Assembly: GCF_016745505.1 (NCBI RefSeq)
Contig: NZ_JAERUC010000080.1
Coordinates: forward strand, 88,805-152,804
DNA from: Streptomyces silvae
GTDB lineage: Bacteria; Actinomycetota; Actinomycetes; Streptomycetales; Streptomycetaceae
Length of the DNA stretch: 64,000 nt
Direction: 5' to 3'
The notes under the pieces were generated by a model. That model was given only the letters and a program-made list of their open reading frames with translations. It made no database searches and was not told the origin of the DNA. Shown piece by piece: positions 35,787-48,261 of this stretch. The first letter of the stretch is position 1; the number at the start of each line of letters is the position of its first letter. Position numbers and translations under genes: made by a program.

Positions 35787-37016
35787 GTGAGCAGCGACCC
35801 GTGGGGCCGTGTCGACGAGACGGGCACCGTGTACGTGCGTACAGCCGAGGGCGAGCAGGTCGTCGGATCGTGGCAGGCCGGTTCCCCCGAGGAGGCTCTG
35901 GCCTATTTCGAGCGCAAGTACGAGGGCCTGGTGGTCGAGATCGGCCTCCTCGAGCGGCGGGTGAAGACCACCGACCTGTCGGCGAAGGACGCCACGGCGG
36001 CGATCGAGCACCTGCGTCAGCAGGTCGACGAACACCACGCCGTCGGCGATCTCGCCGCGCTCGGCAAGCGGCTGGACACGCTCGTCGCGACGGTCGACTC
36101 CCGCCGTGAGGAGCGCAAGGCCCAGAAGGCGAAGCAGACCGACGAGGCCCGTCAGGCCAAGGAGGCGCTCGTCGTCGAGGCCGAGGAGCTGGCGCAGAGC
36201 GAGCAGTGGCGGTCGGCGGGCGAGCGGCTGAGGGCGCTCGTCGACACGTGGAAGGGGCTGCCCCGTCTGGACCGCAAGTCCGACGACGAGCTGTGGCACC
36301 GCTTCTCGCATGCCCGTTCCGCCTTCTCCAAGCGGCGCAAGGCCCACTTCGCGGCGCTGGACGCCCAGCGCGAGGAGGCCCGCAAGGTCAAGGAGAGGCT
36401 GGTCGCCGAGGCCGAGTCGCTCTCCGGCTCGACCGACTGGGGTGCGACGGCCGCGCGTTACCGCGACCTGATGACCGAGTGGAAGGCCGCGGGCCGCGCC
36501 CAGCGCGAGTCCGAGGACGAGCTGTGGAACCGCTTCCGCGGTGCCCAGGACGTGTTCTTCGCGGCCCGCAGCGGTGTCTTCGCCGAGCGGGACGCGGAGC
36601 AGGGCGAGAACCTCAAGCTCAAGGAGGAGCTCGCCGCCGAGGCCGAGAAGCTCGTCCCGGTGACGGACCTGAAGGCGGCCAGGGCCGCGTTCCGGTCGAT
36701 CAACGAGCGCTGGGAGGCCATCGGCCACGTCCCGCGTGACGCCCGCCCGAAGGTCGAGGGCCGGGTGCAGGCGGTGGAGCGCGCGCTCCAGGAGGCCGAG
36801 GAGTCGGAGTGGCGCCGGACGAACCCGGAGGCGCGGGCACGCGCGGCGGGTCTGACCGGTCAGCTCCAGGCGGCCGTCGACAAGCTGCGTACGCAGATCG
36901 ACACGGCCCGTGCCTCGGGCAACAACGCCCGGGCCGACAAGCTCTCGCGTGAGCTCGAAGGCCGGCAGGCGCTGCTGGACCAGGCGCTCAAGGGCCTGGA
37001 GGAGTTCGGCGGCTGA
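35787..37016 (+). CDS. DUF349-repeat coiled-coil protein
   Basis: 409 aa starting at GTG 35787 (VSSDPWGRVDETG) behind GGAGGAGG. A short beta-rich N-terminal region is followed by a coiled coil (about 45-125). Three DUF349 repeats of about 70 residues follow, each with a W-K..G or W..IG core (for example ALVDTWKGLPRLDRKSDDEL and DLMTEWKAAGRAQRESEDEL), and a helical tail ends the protein. Repeats of this type also occur in YicC-neighbour and ribosome-associated proteins, but the role is unknown. A strong terminator follows. Confidence 0.88.
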   Translation: MSSDPWGRVDETGTVYVRTAEGEQVVGSWQAGSPEEALAYFERKYEGLVVEIGLLERRVKTTDLSAKDATAAIEHLRQQVDEHHAVGDLAALGKRLDTLVATVDSRREERKAQKAKQTDEARQAKEALVVEAEELAQSEQWRSAGERLRALVDTWKGLPRLDRKSDDELWHRFSHARSAFSKRRKAHFAALDAQREEARKVKERLVAEAESLSGSTDWGATAARYRDLMTEWKAAGRAQRESEDELWNRFRGAQDVFFAARSGVFAERDAEQGENLKLKEELAAEAEKLVPVTDLKAARAAFRSINERWEAIGHVPRDARPKVEGRVQAVERALQEAEESEWRRTNPEARARAAGLTGQLQAAVDKLRTQIDTARASGNNARADKLSRELEGRQALLDQALKGLEEFGG

Positions 37017-37061
37017 GGCGGGCCGAGGCTCGCCGGGCCGGGTCTCCCCCGGTCCGCACGA

Positions 37062-37097
37062 GGGGCTTTCGTACGTGACGCGTACGGAAGCCCCTTT
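37062..37097 (+). terminator. Terminator after the DUF349 gene
   Basis: GGGGCTTTCGTACG (37062-37075) pairs with CGTACGGAAGCCCC (37081-37094) with one G-T wobble and a 5-nt loop, followed by TTT. It starts 46 nt after the stop codon. Confidence 0.85.
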
Positions 37098-37251
37098 CGC
37101 GTGCCGGGCGGCAGCCAAGGAGCCGTGAGGACTGCCGGAACCGTGCAGTGACCCGGGGCGGGGCGGGGAGCGATGATCACGTGGCCGGTGAGCGGGTGCC
37201 GCTGCCGGTGTTCCGCCGAGATGTCCCTACGTCCTTGAGGCAGGTCCACAG

Positions 37252-37854
37252 ATGAGACTCACCCGTGCCGCCCTGACCGTCGCGGCCACCGCCCTCGCCC
37301 CGGCGCTCCTCCTCACCGGCCCGGCCTTCGCGGCCGGTCCTGGAACGGCGCCGGCCACCGCGCAGGCGGCACCGTCCGACGGGGCCGGCACGGCGGTGAG
37401 CGAGCTGTCCGACGACGACCTCCGGATCGCGATCCTGCGGATCCTGGCGGACGAGGACAGCGGGAAGAGGGTGATCCGCGAGGCCAACGAGCTCCTGGAC
37501 AACGGCACGCCCGAAGAGATGCGGCAGTGGCTGGAGACCGGCTACCGCCTCGCCCAGGCCGAGGACGACCAGGTCGCCCTCTTCCGCATCCTCGCCGACC
37601 CGGACTCCGGCAAGCGGGTCATCCGCGAGGTCAACGAGCTCCTCGACAGCGGCACCCCCGAGGACGTGCGGCAGTGGCTGGAGACCGGCTACCGGCTCGC
37701 CCAGGCCGAGGACGACCGGGTGGCCCTCTTCCGTATCCTCGCCCGCCCCGGCATCAGCGACGCGCTGCGCGCGGCGGTCCAGGAGGTCATCGACGGGACG
37801 CCGGAGGAGATCCGGTACTTCCTGGAGTACGGCCAGTACGAGGTGGACGCGTAG
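37252..37854 (+). CDS. Secreted ALF-repeat protein
   Basis: 200 aa. A Sec signal peptide (1-27, cleavage after AFA) and a short Ala/Pro linker precede two nearly identical 49-residue repeats (59-107 and 108-156) and a third degenerate copy (157-200). Each contains a GTPEE/GTPED turn and a QWLETG or FLEYG segment. This is the ALF short-repeat family of actinobacterial secreted proteins, whose function is unknown. GAGG lies 11 nt before the ATG. The second copy matches the first closely at DNA level, suggesting a recent internal duplication. Confidence 0.85.
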   Translation: MRLTRAALTVAATALAPALLLTGPAFAAGPGTAPATAQAAPSDGAGTAVSELSDDDLRIAILRILADEDSGKRVIREANELLDNGTPEEMRQWLETGYRLAQAEDDQVALFRILADPDSGKRVIREVNELLDSGTPEDVRQWLETGYRLAQAEDDRVALFRILARPGISDALRAAVQEVIDGTPEEIRYFLEYGQYEVDA

Positions 37855-37860
37855 CCGGAC

Positions 37861-37894
37861 GCCGGAGCCTCGTCCCCTCGGGGCGGGCTCCGGC
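37861..37894. terminator. Convergent terminator between the ALF gene and relA
   Basis: GCCGGAGCC (37861-37869) pairs with GGCTCCGGC (37886-37894), with further CCCC/GGGG pairing inside. It lies in the 47-bp gap between two converging genes and can stop both. Confidence 0.75.
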
Positions 37895-37901
37895 TCCGTT
37901 C

Positions 37902-40607
<2,706 letters not shown>

Positions 40608-40705
40608 GAGCGCTCCTCGTGCGGATCCGGGCTACCGGAAAGCCAATGGTATCGACCTCCGGGCGGGTCCTCGCCCGGGGAGTGTGGAACCCCTCACAAC
40701 GCGGA

Positions 40706-40735
40706 ACGGGTACCCGGATGTTCCCGGGTACCCGT
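40706..40735 (-). terminator. apt terminator
   Basis: A perfect 12-bp inverted repeat ACGGGTACCCGG / CCGGGTACCCGT closes a 6-nt loop in the 168-bp gap between apt and relA. It lies 41 nt after the apt stop, so relA probably has its own promoter between this hairpin and 40607. Confidence 0.78.
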
Positions 40736-40775
40736 CCTGCACGTCCCTACCCGCGCCGTGGCGGCGCGGTGCAGG

Positions 40776-41333
40776 TCAGAGGGTGATGAGCGCCTCCAGC
40801 GGGGCGTCGCGCAGCCCCGCCTCCAGCCGCGCGCGGCCGGAGAGGAAGCCGAGCTCCATGAGCACCGACACCCCCGCGACCTGGGCCCCGGCCCGCCGGA
40901 TGAGCTCCAGCGAGGCCTCGGCGGTGCCGCCGGTGGCCAGGACGTCGTCGATGACCATGACCCGGTCGTCGGCGGACAGGTCCTCGGCGTGGATCTCGAT
41001 CTCCGCCGTGCCGTACTCCAGCTCGTACGACTGCCCCAGTGTGGCGCCGGGCAGCTTCCCGGCCTTGCGCACCGGTACGAACCCGATCCCGGACCGGACC
41101 GCGACGGGCGCGGCCAGGATGAAGCCGCGCGCCTCGAGGCCGACGATCTTGGTGGCGCCGTGCCGAACGCACAGCTCCACGAAGAAGTCGGTCAGCGCCG
41201 TGAACGCGACCGGGTCCGCGAGCAGCGGGGTGATGTCCTTGAACAGCACCCCGGGCTTCGGATAGTCCGGTACGTCACGGATCCGGCCGAGCAGGAGCTC
41301 CCGGGTGGCGTCGGTGACACTCGTGCTGGTCAT
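40776..41333 (-). CDS. apt: Adenine phosphoribosyltransferase
   Basis: 185-aa salvage enzyme that makes AMP from adenine and PRPP. The PRPP motif VMVIDDVLATGGTA is clear, along with the N-terminal FKDITPLL block and GLEARGFILAAPVA. The ATG start overlaps the secF stop as ATGA. The secD-secF-apt-relA order is the classical Streptomyces arrangement. Confidence 0.97.
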   Translation of the reverse strand: MTSTSVTDATRELLLGRIRDVPDYPKPGVLFKDITPLLADPVAFTALTDFFVELCVRHGATKIVGLEARGFILAAPVAVRSGIGFVPVRKAGKLPGATLGQSYELEYGTAEIEIHAEDLSADDRVMVIDDVLATGGTAEASLELIRRAGAQVAGVSVLMELGFLSGRARLEAGLRDAPLEALITL

Positions 41334-42445
41334 CGACGGTTCCTCGGGCTCCGGCCGTGGCCCCCGGGCTGCCGGCGCGGGCCGACGACGGCGGTCCGGG
41401 CGTCGTCCTCGTCCTGGCCCTCCGGCTCGGGGGCCCGGTCGTCACGCTCGTCCTCGACGGACTCGCCCTTGGCCGCGGCGGCGGCGCGCTTGGCGAGGAT
41501 CCGCTTCTTCAGTGCCTTTATCTGCGGCTCGCGCTCCTTGAGGTCGGCGACCAGCGGGGTGGCGATGAAGATCGAGGAGTACGCACCGGCGGCGAGGCCG
41601 ACGAAGAGCGACAGCGAGATGTCGTTCAGCATGCCCGCGCCGAGGACGCCGCCACCGATGAACAGCAGACCCGCGACCGGCAGCAGGGCGACGACGGTGG
41701 TGTTGATGGAGCGCACCAGCGTGCCGTTGATGGAGCGGTTGGCGATCTCGCTGTAGGTCCAGCGGGTCTGCTTGGTGATCCCCTTCGTGCCCTCCTTGAG
41801 GCTGTCGAAGACGACGACCGTGTCGTAGAGGGAGTAACCCAGGATGGTCAGCAGACCGATCACGGTGCCGGGGGTGACCTCGAAGCCGACGAGGGCGTAG
41901 ACGCCGACGGTGATGGTGATGTCGTGGATCAGCGCGACGAGCGCGGCGACGGCCATCCGCCACTCGAAGGCGATGGCCAGGTAGACCACCACGAGGACCA
42001 TGAAGATCCCGAGGCCGGCCCAGGCCTTGTTGGCGATCTGCTCACCCCAGCTGGGGCCGACGAGGTCCGCGTTGATCTCCGCCTCGGGGATGCCGAGGTC
42101 CTCGGAGAGCTGGGCCTTGATCTGGTCGGCCTTCGCGGTGTCGACCTCGGTGATCTGGATCCGGAGTCCGCCGTTGCCGAGCTCCTGGACGATCGCCTCG
42201 TGGCCGGAGGCCGCGACCGCGTCCTCGTGGGCCTGGGTGACGGACACCTTGGCCTTGGTGTCGGTCGTGAAGACGGCACCGCCCTTGAACTCGATGCCCA
42301 TGTTCAGGCCGCTGACCGCCAGGCCGAGGATGGCCGTGATGGTGATCAGGATCGAGACGCCGTACCAGATCTTGCGCTTGCCGATGAAGTCGTAACCGAC
42401 CTCGCCACGGTAGAGCCGGGCGCCGAGATTGCCGAGTCGCGACAT
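41330..42445 (-). CDS. secF: Protein translocase subunit SecF
   Basis: 371-aa RND-type membrane protein that works with SecD to drive the late, proton-motive-force-dependent stage of Sec export. Six membrane helices, a large extracytoplasmic loop after TM1 and the conserved ALVALIHDITITVGVYAL and GYSLYDTVVVFD segments are visible. The C-terminal tail of about 60 residues is charged. It starts 1 bp after the secD stop. Confidence 0.97.
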   Translation of the reverse strand: MSRLGNLGARLYRGEVGYDFIGKRKIWYGVSILITITAILGLAVSGLNMGIEFKGGAVFTTDTKAKVSVTQAHEDAVAASGHEAIVQELGNGGLRIQITEVDTAKADQIKAQLSEDLGIPEAEINADLVGPSWGEQIANKAWAGLGIFMVLVVVYLAIAFEWRMAVAALVALIHDITITVGVYALVGFEVTPGTVIGLLTILGYSLYDTVVVFDSLKEGTKGITKQTRWTYSEIANRSINGTLVRSINTTVVALLPVAGLLFIGGGVLGAGMLNDISLSLFVGLAAGAYSSIFIATPLVADLKEREPQIKALKKRILAKRAAAAAKGESVEDERDDRAPEPEGQDEDDARTAVVGPRRQPGGHGRSPRNRR

Positions 42446-42446
42446 C

Positions 42447-44201
42447 TCACGCCTCCTTCGGGTGGTCGGTACGGGCGTTGACGCGGCGCGAGCGGCGCAG
42501 CGGCGGCTTGGCGCCGAGCCGGGTCGGGTCCAGGCCGGACCACGGGTTGCCGCTGGCGAAGAACTTCGTACGGGCCATCAGCGTCATGACGGGCTTGGTG
42601 AAGAGGAACACCACGACGACGTCGAGCAGGGTCGTGAGACCGAGCGTGAACGCGAAGCCCTGGACCTTGCCGACGGTGACGAGGAAGAGCACGGCCGCGG
42701 CGAGGAAGGACACGAAGTCGGAGACGAGGATGGTGCGCCGGGCCCGGGGCCAGGCGCGCTCGACGGCCGGACGGAGCGTACGGCCCTCGCGGATCTCGTC
42801 CCGGATGCGTTCGAAGTACACGATGAACGAGTCCGCCGTGATTCCGATCGCCACGATGGCACCGCAGACGGCCGGGAGGTTCAGCGCGAAGCCGATGGCC
42901 GGGCCGAGGAGCGCCATGATCGTGTAGGTCAGGATGCCGGAGACCAGGAGGCTCAGGAGCGCGATGAACGCCAGGCCCCGGTAGTAGGCCACCAGGTAGA
43001 TGACGACCAGGGCCAGTCCGATGGCACCGGCGATGAGGCCGGCCTCCAGCTGCTCGCCGCCGAGGGCGGCGGTGACGGTGGTGACGGTGTCCTCGCTGAA
43101 GGACAGCGGCAGGGCGCCGTAGGAGAGGACGTTGGCCAGGTCCTCCGCCGACTGCTGGGTGAAGCTGCCCGAGATCTCGGCGCTGCCGCTGAGCGTCTCG
43201 TTCACCTGGGGGGCGGAGACGACCTCACCGTCGAGGGAGATCGCGAACTGGTTCTGCGGGGACTGCTGCGCCGACAGCTTCTTGGTGATCGTCTGGAACT
43301 TCTTGGAGCCCTTGTCGGTGAACTCCATGGAGACGAGCCAGATGCCGCGCTGCTGGTCGAACTGGGCCTTGGCGTCGTCGACGTCCGTACCGGAGACCTC
43401 GGCCGGGCCGAGGAGGTACTTGGCGTCGCCCTCGGAGCTGCACGCGACCGTGGGGTCCGTGGGCTTGACGCCGTCACCGGCGGCGGCGCGGGCCTTCTTG
43501 TCGGTGCAGTCCAGCGCCGTGAACTTCTTCTCCAGCGCCGCGGTGGCGGCGTCGGGCGTCTCGGTCGCCGCGGGGGCGTCCGAGCCGCCGGAGGTGCTCG
43601 CGGACGGGGTCGGCGTCGCGTCCTGCTTCAGGGCGTCGGTGACGGCACGGCCCTGCGTGGTGGCGCTCGCCGAGGGCGTCGACTTCGGGTCGGAGGCCGT
43701 CTCCGGGTCGCTCGCCTTCGCACTGGGCGTGGCGCTCGGCTTCCCGGAACCGCTCGCGGACGGGCTGGCGGAGCCTTCCGGGGTCGGCTGGCCGCCGGTG
43801 ACCGTGAGGACGGGCCGGAAGTAGAGCTGCGCGGTCGTGCCGACCTGCTCCCGGGCCTGCTTCGAATTCGTCCCCTTGGGGATGTTGACGATGATGTTCG
43901 ATGCGCCCTGGGTCTGAACCTCGGCCTCGGAGACACCCAGACCATTGACACGGCGTTCGATGATGCTGACCGCGGTGTTCATGTTGGTCTCGTTGATCGC
44001 GTCAGGCTTGCCGGGCTGGCTCTTCGCCTTGAGCGTGATCGATGTGCCGCCGGCCAGGTCGATACCGAGCCGGGGCGTGGTGTGACCGGACAGGAACATC
44101 CCGCCGGTCAGGGCGACCATGGCGATCAGGATCAGTGCCAGGGCACGGCCCGGCCTGCCCTGTCCACCGGATGAACCCCGGCCTTTCTTCGGTGCTGCCA
44201 C
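42447..44201 (-). CDS. secD: Protein translocase subunit SecD
   Basis: 584-aa partner of SecF with six helices and the D1 motif LGIDLAGGTSITLK. The P1 head is split by a long Ser/Thr/Pro/Ala-rich insertion (about 130-200), which is usual in Streptomyces SecD but longer than in E. coli. The C-terminal helices have AIVAIGITADSFIVYFERIRDE. The start is GTG 44199-44201. A hairpin separates it from yajC upstream. Confidence 0.96.
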   Translation of the reverse strand: MAAPKKGRGSSGGQGRPGRALALILIAMVALTGGMFLSGHTTPRLGIDLAGGTSITLKAKSQPGKPDAINETNMNTAVSIIERRVNGLGVSEAEVQTQGASNIIVNIPKGTNSKQAREQVGTTAQLYFRPVLTVTGGQPTPEGSASPSASGSGKPSATPSAKASDPETASDPKSTPSASATTQGRAVTDALKQDATPTPSASTSGGSDAPAATETPDAATAALEKKFTALDCTDKKARAAAGDGVKPTDPTVACSSEGDAKYLLGPAEVSGTDVDDAKAQFDQQRGIWLVSMEFTDKGSKKFQTITKKLSAQQSPQNQFAISLDGEVVSAPQVNETLSGSAEISGSFTQQSAEDLANVLSYGALPLSFSEDTVTTVTAALGGEQLEAGLIAGAIGLALVVIYLVAYYRGLAFIALLSLLVSGILTYTIMALLGPAIGFALNLPAVCGAIVAIGITADSFIVYFERIRDEIREGRTLRPAVERAWPRARRTILVSDFVSFLAAAVLFLVTVGKVQGFAFTLGLTTLLDVVVVFLFTKPVMTLMARTKFFASGNPWSGLDPTRLGAKPPLRRSRRVNARTDHPKEA

Positions 44202-44303
44202 CTTTTCGTTTCTCCCTGTCCAACCGCCCCGCGCCGGGTACGCGCCCGAGCGGCCACGAAGTGTTGTGGGGACCCGCCCCCGCAGAAGACCGCACGGCCC
44301 GTG

Positions 44304-44335
44304 AGACGCCGGACACCCGTGGGTGTCCGGCGTCT
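44304..44335 (-). terminator. Hairpin between yajC and secD
   Basis: A perfect 15-bp stem AGACGCCGGACACCC / GGGTGTCCGGCGTCT with a 2-nt core loop starts 14 nt after the yajC stop. There is no T-run on the minus strand. It probably ends or attenuates transcription before secD, so secDF may be read mainly from a promoter in the following 100 bp. Confidence 0.7.
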
Positions 44336-44348
44336 CTGGGTCGTGGAA

Positions 44349-44834
44349 CTACTTCGCGTCGCCCTCGCCGTCGGCCTTGGCGTCCTTGACCTCGGAGCCC
44401 TTGACCTCGGCCTCCTCAGGCGCGGTGGCCTCGGCCTTCTTGCCCAGGTCGATCTTCGCGTCGTCGTCGGCCGCGTCGGCCTCCGTGGGCTCACCGGCGG
44501 TGAGCGAGGAGGCGTCGTCGGGCACGACGGTGCCCTCGGCGTCCAGCTCGTCGTCGCCGTGGACGATGCGGTTGTACTCCGCGTCGTCCAGGACGGCGCC
44601 GATGGCGTTCTTCGCGTAGATCGCGTGGACGCCGGGCGCGACCTCGAGAAGAACCGTGTCGTCCTGGATCTCCTTGACGGTGGCGTACATGCCCCCGATC
44701 GTCCGGACGCCGGTACCGGGCTGCATGTCGTTGCGCATCTGCGCAGCCGCCTGCTGCTTCTTCTTGGCGGACCGGGTCATCAGGAACATGGCCCCGATGA
44801 GCACGATGAAGGGGAGGAGGGTCACGAGACTCAC
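44349..44834 (-). CDS. yajC: Preprotein translocase accessory subunit YajC
   Basis: 161 aa from GTG 44832-44834 (VSLVTLLPFIVLIGAMF), with GAAGGAAG 9 nt upstream. A single N-terminal membrane helix is followed by the conserved TGVRTIGGMYATV cytoplasmic block, then a long acidic Glu/Asp/Ala tail (about 95-161) not found in E. coli YajC. It associates with SecDF. Confidence 0.93.
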   Translation of the reverse strand: MSLVTLLPFIVLIGAMFLMTRSAKKKQQAAAQMRNDMQPGTGVRTIGGMYATVKEIQDDTVLLEVAPGVHAIYAKNAIGAVLDDAEYNRIVHGDDELDAEGTVVPDDASSLTAGEPTEADAADDDAKIDLGKKAEATAPEEAEVKGSEVKDAKADGEGDAK

Positions 44835-45002
44835 GGGACGGAACTTCCTTCGCACGACCACGCTGGAATCACGCGGCCTGGTCTACGGGGGTGGGTACAC
44901 CGACCTGTACGGGCGGCATCGGCGGAGTCTAAGCGAGTCCGCATCATTGGAACAACGTCCAGCATGGCACCGTGGTTCCCCTCCTGGCCAACCCGTCCGG
45001 TG

Positions 45003-46088
45003 TCACGCCCCGAACAGGCCCTGTTGTCCCTTTACGCCGTGCTGCGGAGGCACGAGCCCGAGGTGCGCCCACGCCGCGGGGGTGGCGACCCTGCCCCGCG
45101 GGGTCCTCGCGAGCAGCCCCTCCCGTACGAGGAAGGGCTCGGCGACCTCCTCGACCGTCTCGCGCTCCTCCCCCACCGCGACGGCGAGGGTGGAGATCCC
45201 CACGGGGCCTCCGCCGAAGAGCTTCAGCAGGGCGCCGAGCACCGCACGGTCCAGCCGGTCGAGCCCCCGGGCGTCGACTTCGTACACACGCAGGGCCGCG
45301 GCGGCGATGTCCCTGTCGATCCGGCCCTCGGCCTTGACCTGGGCGTAGTCCCGGACACGGCGCAGCAGCCGGTTGGCGATGCGGGGCGTGCCGCGGGAGC
45401 GCCCGGCGATCTCGGCGGCGCCCGCCGTGTCTATGGCGACGTCGAGCAGACCGGCGGAGCGGTGGATGACCCGCTCCAGCTCGGTGGGGGCGTAGAACTC
45501 CATGTGGCCGGTGAAGCCGAAGCGGTCGCGGAGCGGGGGCGGCAGCAGTCCCGCCCTGGTGGTGGCGCCGACGAGGGTGAACGGGGGCAGTTCCAGCGGG
45601 ATGGCGGTGGCGCCCGGGCCCTTGCCCACGATGACGTCGACCCGGAAGTCCTCCATCGCCATGTAGAGCATCTCCTCGGCCGGCCGCGACATGCGGTGGA
45701 TCTCGTCGAGGAAGAGGACCTCGCCCTCCTGGAGCGAGGACAGGATCGCGGCGAGGTCGCCGGCGTGCTGGATGGCGGGGCCGGAGGTGATCCTGATCGG
45801 TGCGCCCATCTCGGCCGCGATGATCATGGACAGGGTCGTCTTGCCCAGGCCGGGGGCGCCGGAGAGCAGGACGTGGTCGGCGGTGGCGCCCCGGGCGCGG
45901 GCGGCCTTGAGGACCAGGTCGAGCTGTTCGCGCACCTTCTCCTGGCCGACGAACTCATGGAGGTCCTTCGGGCGCAGGGCGGCCTCGACCGCGGTGTCCT
46001 CGCCGTCGGCTCCGGCGTCCACCAGGCGGTCGTCCAGCTGCTCGTCCGTGAGGTCGCCGGTGTCGGTGCCGGTCTCGTCCCAGTTCAT
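45003..46088 (-). CDS. ruvB: Holliday junction branch migration helicase RuvB
   Basis: 361-aa AAA+ motor. Walker [10 protein letters not shown], Walker [10 protein letters not shown], sensor motifs GATTRAGLL and the winged-helix C-terminal domain are complete. It has a short acidic N-terminal extension ([14 protein letters not shown]). The ATG at 46086-46088 is 82 bp downstream of ruvA. Confidence 0.97.
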   Translation of the reverse strand: MNWDETGTDTGDLTDEQLDDRLVDAGADGEDTAVEAALRPKDLHEFVGQEKVREQLDLVLKAARARGATADHVLLSGAPGLGKTTLSMIIAAEMGAPIRITSGPAIQHAGDLAAILSSLQEGEVLFLDEIHRMSRPAEEMLYMAMEDFRVDVIVGKGPGATAIPLELPPFTLVGATTRAGLLPPPLRDRFGFTGHMEFYAPTELERVIHRSAGLLDVAIDTAGAAEIAGRSRGTPRIANRLLRRVRDYAQVKAEGRIDRDIAAAALRVYEVDARGLDRLDRAVLGALLKLFGGGPVGISTLAVAVGEERETVEEVAEPFLVREGLLARTPRGRVATPAAWAHLGLVPPQHGVKGQQGLFGA

Positions 46089-46170
46089 CTCGTCAGTCCC
46101 GCCTAGGGTGTTTCGGTGCCGGTCCGTGCGGTGTCCCGGCCGGCGTACGGGGCGCGCGGCGCCCCTGGGG

Positions 46171-46797
46171 TCAGCGTGCGCGGTTGAGTGTCTGCAGGGC
46201 GGCCCGCAGCAGCTGCGGCACGGGCGCCTGCCCGCCCTCGGCGAGCGCGGCCTCGGCCTGCGGTGCCACGGCGGTCACGGCCTCGTCGGCCTCGCGGGTG
46301 GCGTAGCCGAGGCCGATCAGGGCGGCCTGCAGCTGGTCGCGCCAGGAACTGCTGACGGCGGTGCCGATGCCCTGCTGGCCGATGTGCGCGCCGACCGGTT
46401 CGCCGAGCCGGTCCTTCAGTTCGAGGAGGAGCTTCTGGGCGCCCTTCTTGCCGATGCCGGACACGGCGGTGAGCGCCTTCTCGTCACCGGTGGCGACCGC
46501 GATGCGCAGGGCGTCCGGGCTGTGGGTGGCGAGCATGGCCTGGGCGAGCCGGGGGCCCACCCCGCTGGCGGTCTGGAGCAGCTCGAAGACCTGCCGCTCG
46601 TCGTCGTCGGCGAAGCCGTAGAGGGTGAGGGAGTCCTCGCGGACGACCAGGGAGGTCGCGAGTCTGGCCTCCTTGCCGATCCGCAGGCCGGCGAGGGTGT
46701 CGGGGGTGCACTGGACGGCCATGCCGATGCCGCCGACCTCGATCACGGCCGTGGTCGGGGCGAGGGCGGCCACCGGGCCGGAGACGAAGGCGATCAT
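46171..46797 (-). CDS. ruvA: Holliday junction DNA-binding protein RuvA
   Basis: 208 aa: an N-terminal OB domain ([12 protein letters not shown]), two helix-hairpin-helix motifs ([29 protein letters not shown]) and domain III at the C-terminus that touches RuvB. The ATG overlaps the ruvC stop (ATGA). A long upstream frame inside ruvC is an artefact. Confidence 0.96.
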   Translation of the reverse strand: MIAFVSGPVAALAPTTAVIEVGGIGMAVQCTPDTLAGLRIGKEARLATSLVVREDSLTLYGFADDDERQVFELLQTASGVGPRLAQAMLATHSPDALRIAVATGDEKALTAVSGIGKKGAQKLLLELKDRLGEPVGAHIGQQGIGTAVSSSWRDQLQAALIGLGYATREADEAVTAVAPQAEAALAEGGQAPVPQLLRAALQTLNRAR

Positions 46798-47327
46798 GCG
46801 GTACGGCCTTTCAGCGTGCGGTGGGCGGCGACGGCCTGCTGCAGTCGGTTCTGCGCGGGCGCGCGCCAGATGTGGCAGATGGCGAGGGCCAGGGCGTCGG
46901 CGGCGTCGGCGGGCTTCGGTGGTGCGTCGAGCCGCAGCAGCCGGGTCACCATGGCCCCGACCTGGGCCTTGTCGGCACGTCCGGATCCGGTGACGGCGGC
47001 CTTGACCTCGCTGGGGGTGTGCAGGGCGACCGGGATGCCGCGGCGCGAGGCGCAGAGCATGGCCACGGCGCTGGCCTGGGCGGTGCCCATCACCGTACGC
47101 ACGTTGTGCTGGCTGAACACCCGCTCCACAGCCACGAATTCGGGCCGGTGCTCGTCGAGCCAGCGCTCGATGCCCTGCTCGATGGCGACGAGCCGGTGGC
47201 CGAGCTCCGCGTCGGGCGGGGTCCGCACGACGCCGACGCCGACCATGGTGAGGGGCCGGCCGGCCACTCCCTCGACGACTCCCACGCCGCACCGGGTCAG
47301 CCCCGGGTCCACGCCCAACACCCGCAT
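46794..47327 (-). CDS. ruvC: Crossover junction endodeoxyribonuclease RuvC
   Basis: 177-aa RNase H-fold resolvase. The catalytic acids appear in [19 protein letters not shown] and the C-terminal [12 protein letters not shown]. It cuts Holliday junctions in complex with RuvAB. It is the first gene of ruvC-ruvA-ruvB. Confidence 0.96.
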   Translation of the reverse strand: MRVLGVDPGLTRCGVGVVEGVAGRPLTMVGVGVVRTPPDAELGHRLVAIEQGIERWLDEHRPEFVAVERVFSQHNVRTVMGTAQASAVAMLCASRRGIPVALHTPSEVKAAVTGSGRADKAQVGAMVTRLLRLDAPPKPADAADALALAICHIWRAPAQNRLQQAVAAHRTLKGRTA

Positions 47328-47391
47328 GTAACGGGCCCCCTCCGCCGCTCGGTCATCTGTTCCCGCAGGCTATCGGCTCCCGCTGACAATG

Positions 47392-47427
47392 CGACGGGCC
47401 GACGGGGTGTGTCCCGTCGGCCCGTCG
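47392..47427 (-). terminator. YebC-family gene terminator
   Basis: A perfect 15-bp stem CGACGGGCCGACGGG / CCCGTCGGCCCGTCG with a 6-nt loop starts 20 nt after the stop of the YebC-family gene and before ruvC. Confidence 0.8.
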
Positions 47428-47447
47428 GTGTGCTGTGCCGCACCGCC

Positions 47448-48200
47448 TCAGGCGTCGACCTTCTCCATGACCTCGTCGGAGACGTCGAAGTTGGCGAAGA
47501 CGTTCTGCACGTCGTCGCTGTCCTCCAGCGCGTCGATCAGCTTGAAGATCTTGCGCGCGCCCTCCTCGTCGAGCTCGACCTGCATGGTCGGGACGAAGTT
47601 GGCCTCGGCCGAGTCGTAGTCGATGCCGGCTTCCTGCAGCGCGGTGCGCACGGCGACCATGTCGGTGGCCTCGCTGAGCACCTCGAAGGTGTCACCGAGG
47701 TCGTTGACCTCCTCGGCGCCGGCGTCGAGCACCGCACCGAGCACGTCGTCCTCACCGAGCTCGCCCTTGGGGACGATCACGACGCCCTTGCGGTTGAACA
47801 GGTACGAGACCGAGCCCGGGTCGGCCATCGAACCGCCGTTGCGGGTCATGGCGACACGGACGTCCGACGCGGCACGGTTGCGGTTGTCGGTGAGGCACTC
47901 GATGAGCACCGCGACACCGTTCGGACCGTAACCCTCGTACATGATCGTCTCGTAGTCGGCGCCACCGGCCTCCAGGCCGGCGCCGCGCTTGACCGCCGAG
48001 TCGATGTTCTTGTTCGGGACCGAGCTCTTCTTGGCCTTCTGGATGGCGTCGAAGAGGGTCGGGTTGCCGGACACGTCGGCACCGCCCGTGCGGGCCGCGA
48101 CCTCGATGTTCTTGATCATCTTCGCGAAGAGCTTGCCGCGCTTGGCGTCGATCACGGCCTTCTTGTGCTTCGTCGTAGCCCATTTAGAGTGGCCGGACAT
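47448..48200 (-). CDS. YebC/PmpR-family (TACO1-like) protein
   Basis: 250 aa starting [15 protein letters not shown] (ATG 48198-48200, GGAG 8 nt upstream), the invariant YebC start. It contains the conserved [11 protein letters not shown] block and three acidic domains. It was long annotated as a transcription regulator; recent work in other bacteria supports a role in translation at difficult sequences. It lies beside ruvC as in many bacteria, but with a terminator between. Confidence 0.93.
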   Translation of the reverse strand: MSGHSKWATTKHKKAVIDAKRGKLFAKMIKNIEVAARTGGADVSGNPTLFDAIQKAKKSSVPNKNIDSAVKRGAGLEAGGADYETIMYEGYGPNGVAVLIECLTDNRNRAASDVRVAMTRNGGSMADPGSVSYLFNRKGVVIVPKGELGEDDVLGAVLDAGAEEVNDLGDTFEVLSEATDMVAVRTALQEAGIDYDSAEANFVPTMQVELDEEGARKIFKLIDALEDSDDVQNVFANFDVSDEVMEKVDA

Positions 48201-48261
48201 CTGCCTTCTCCTTCGCGTCACCAAAATCGATCCGAACCCGAGAGATCCTACCGGGATCGAA

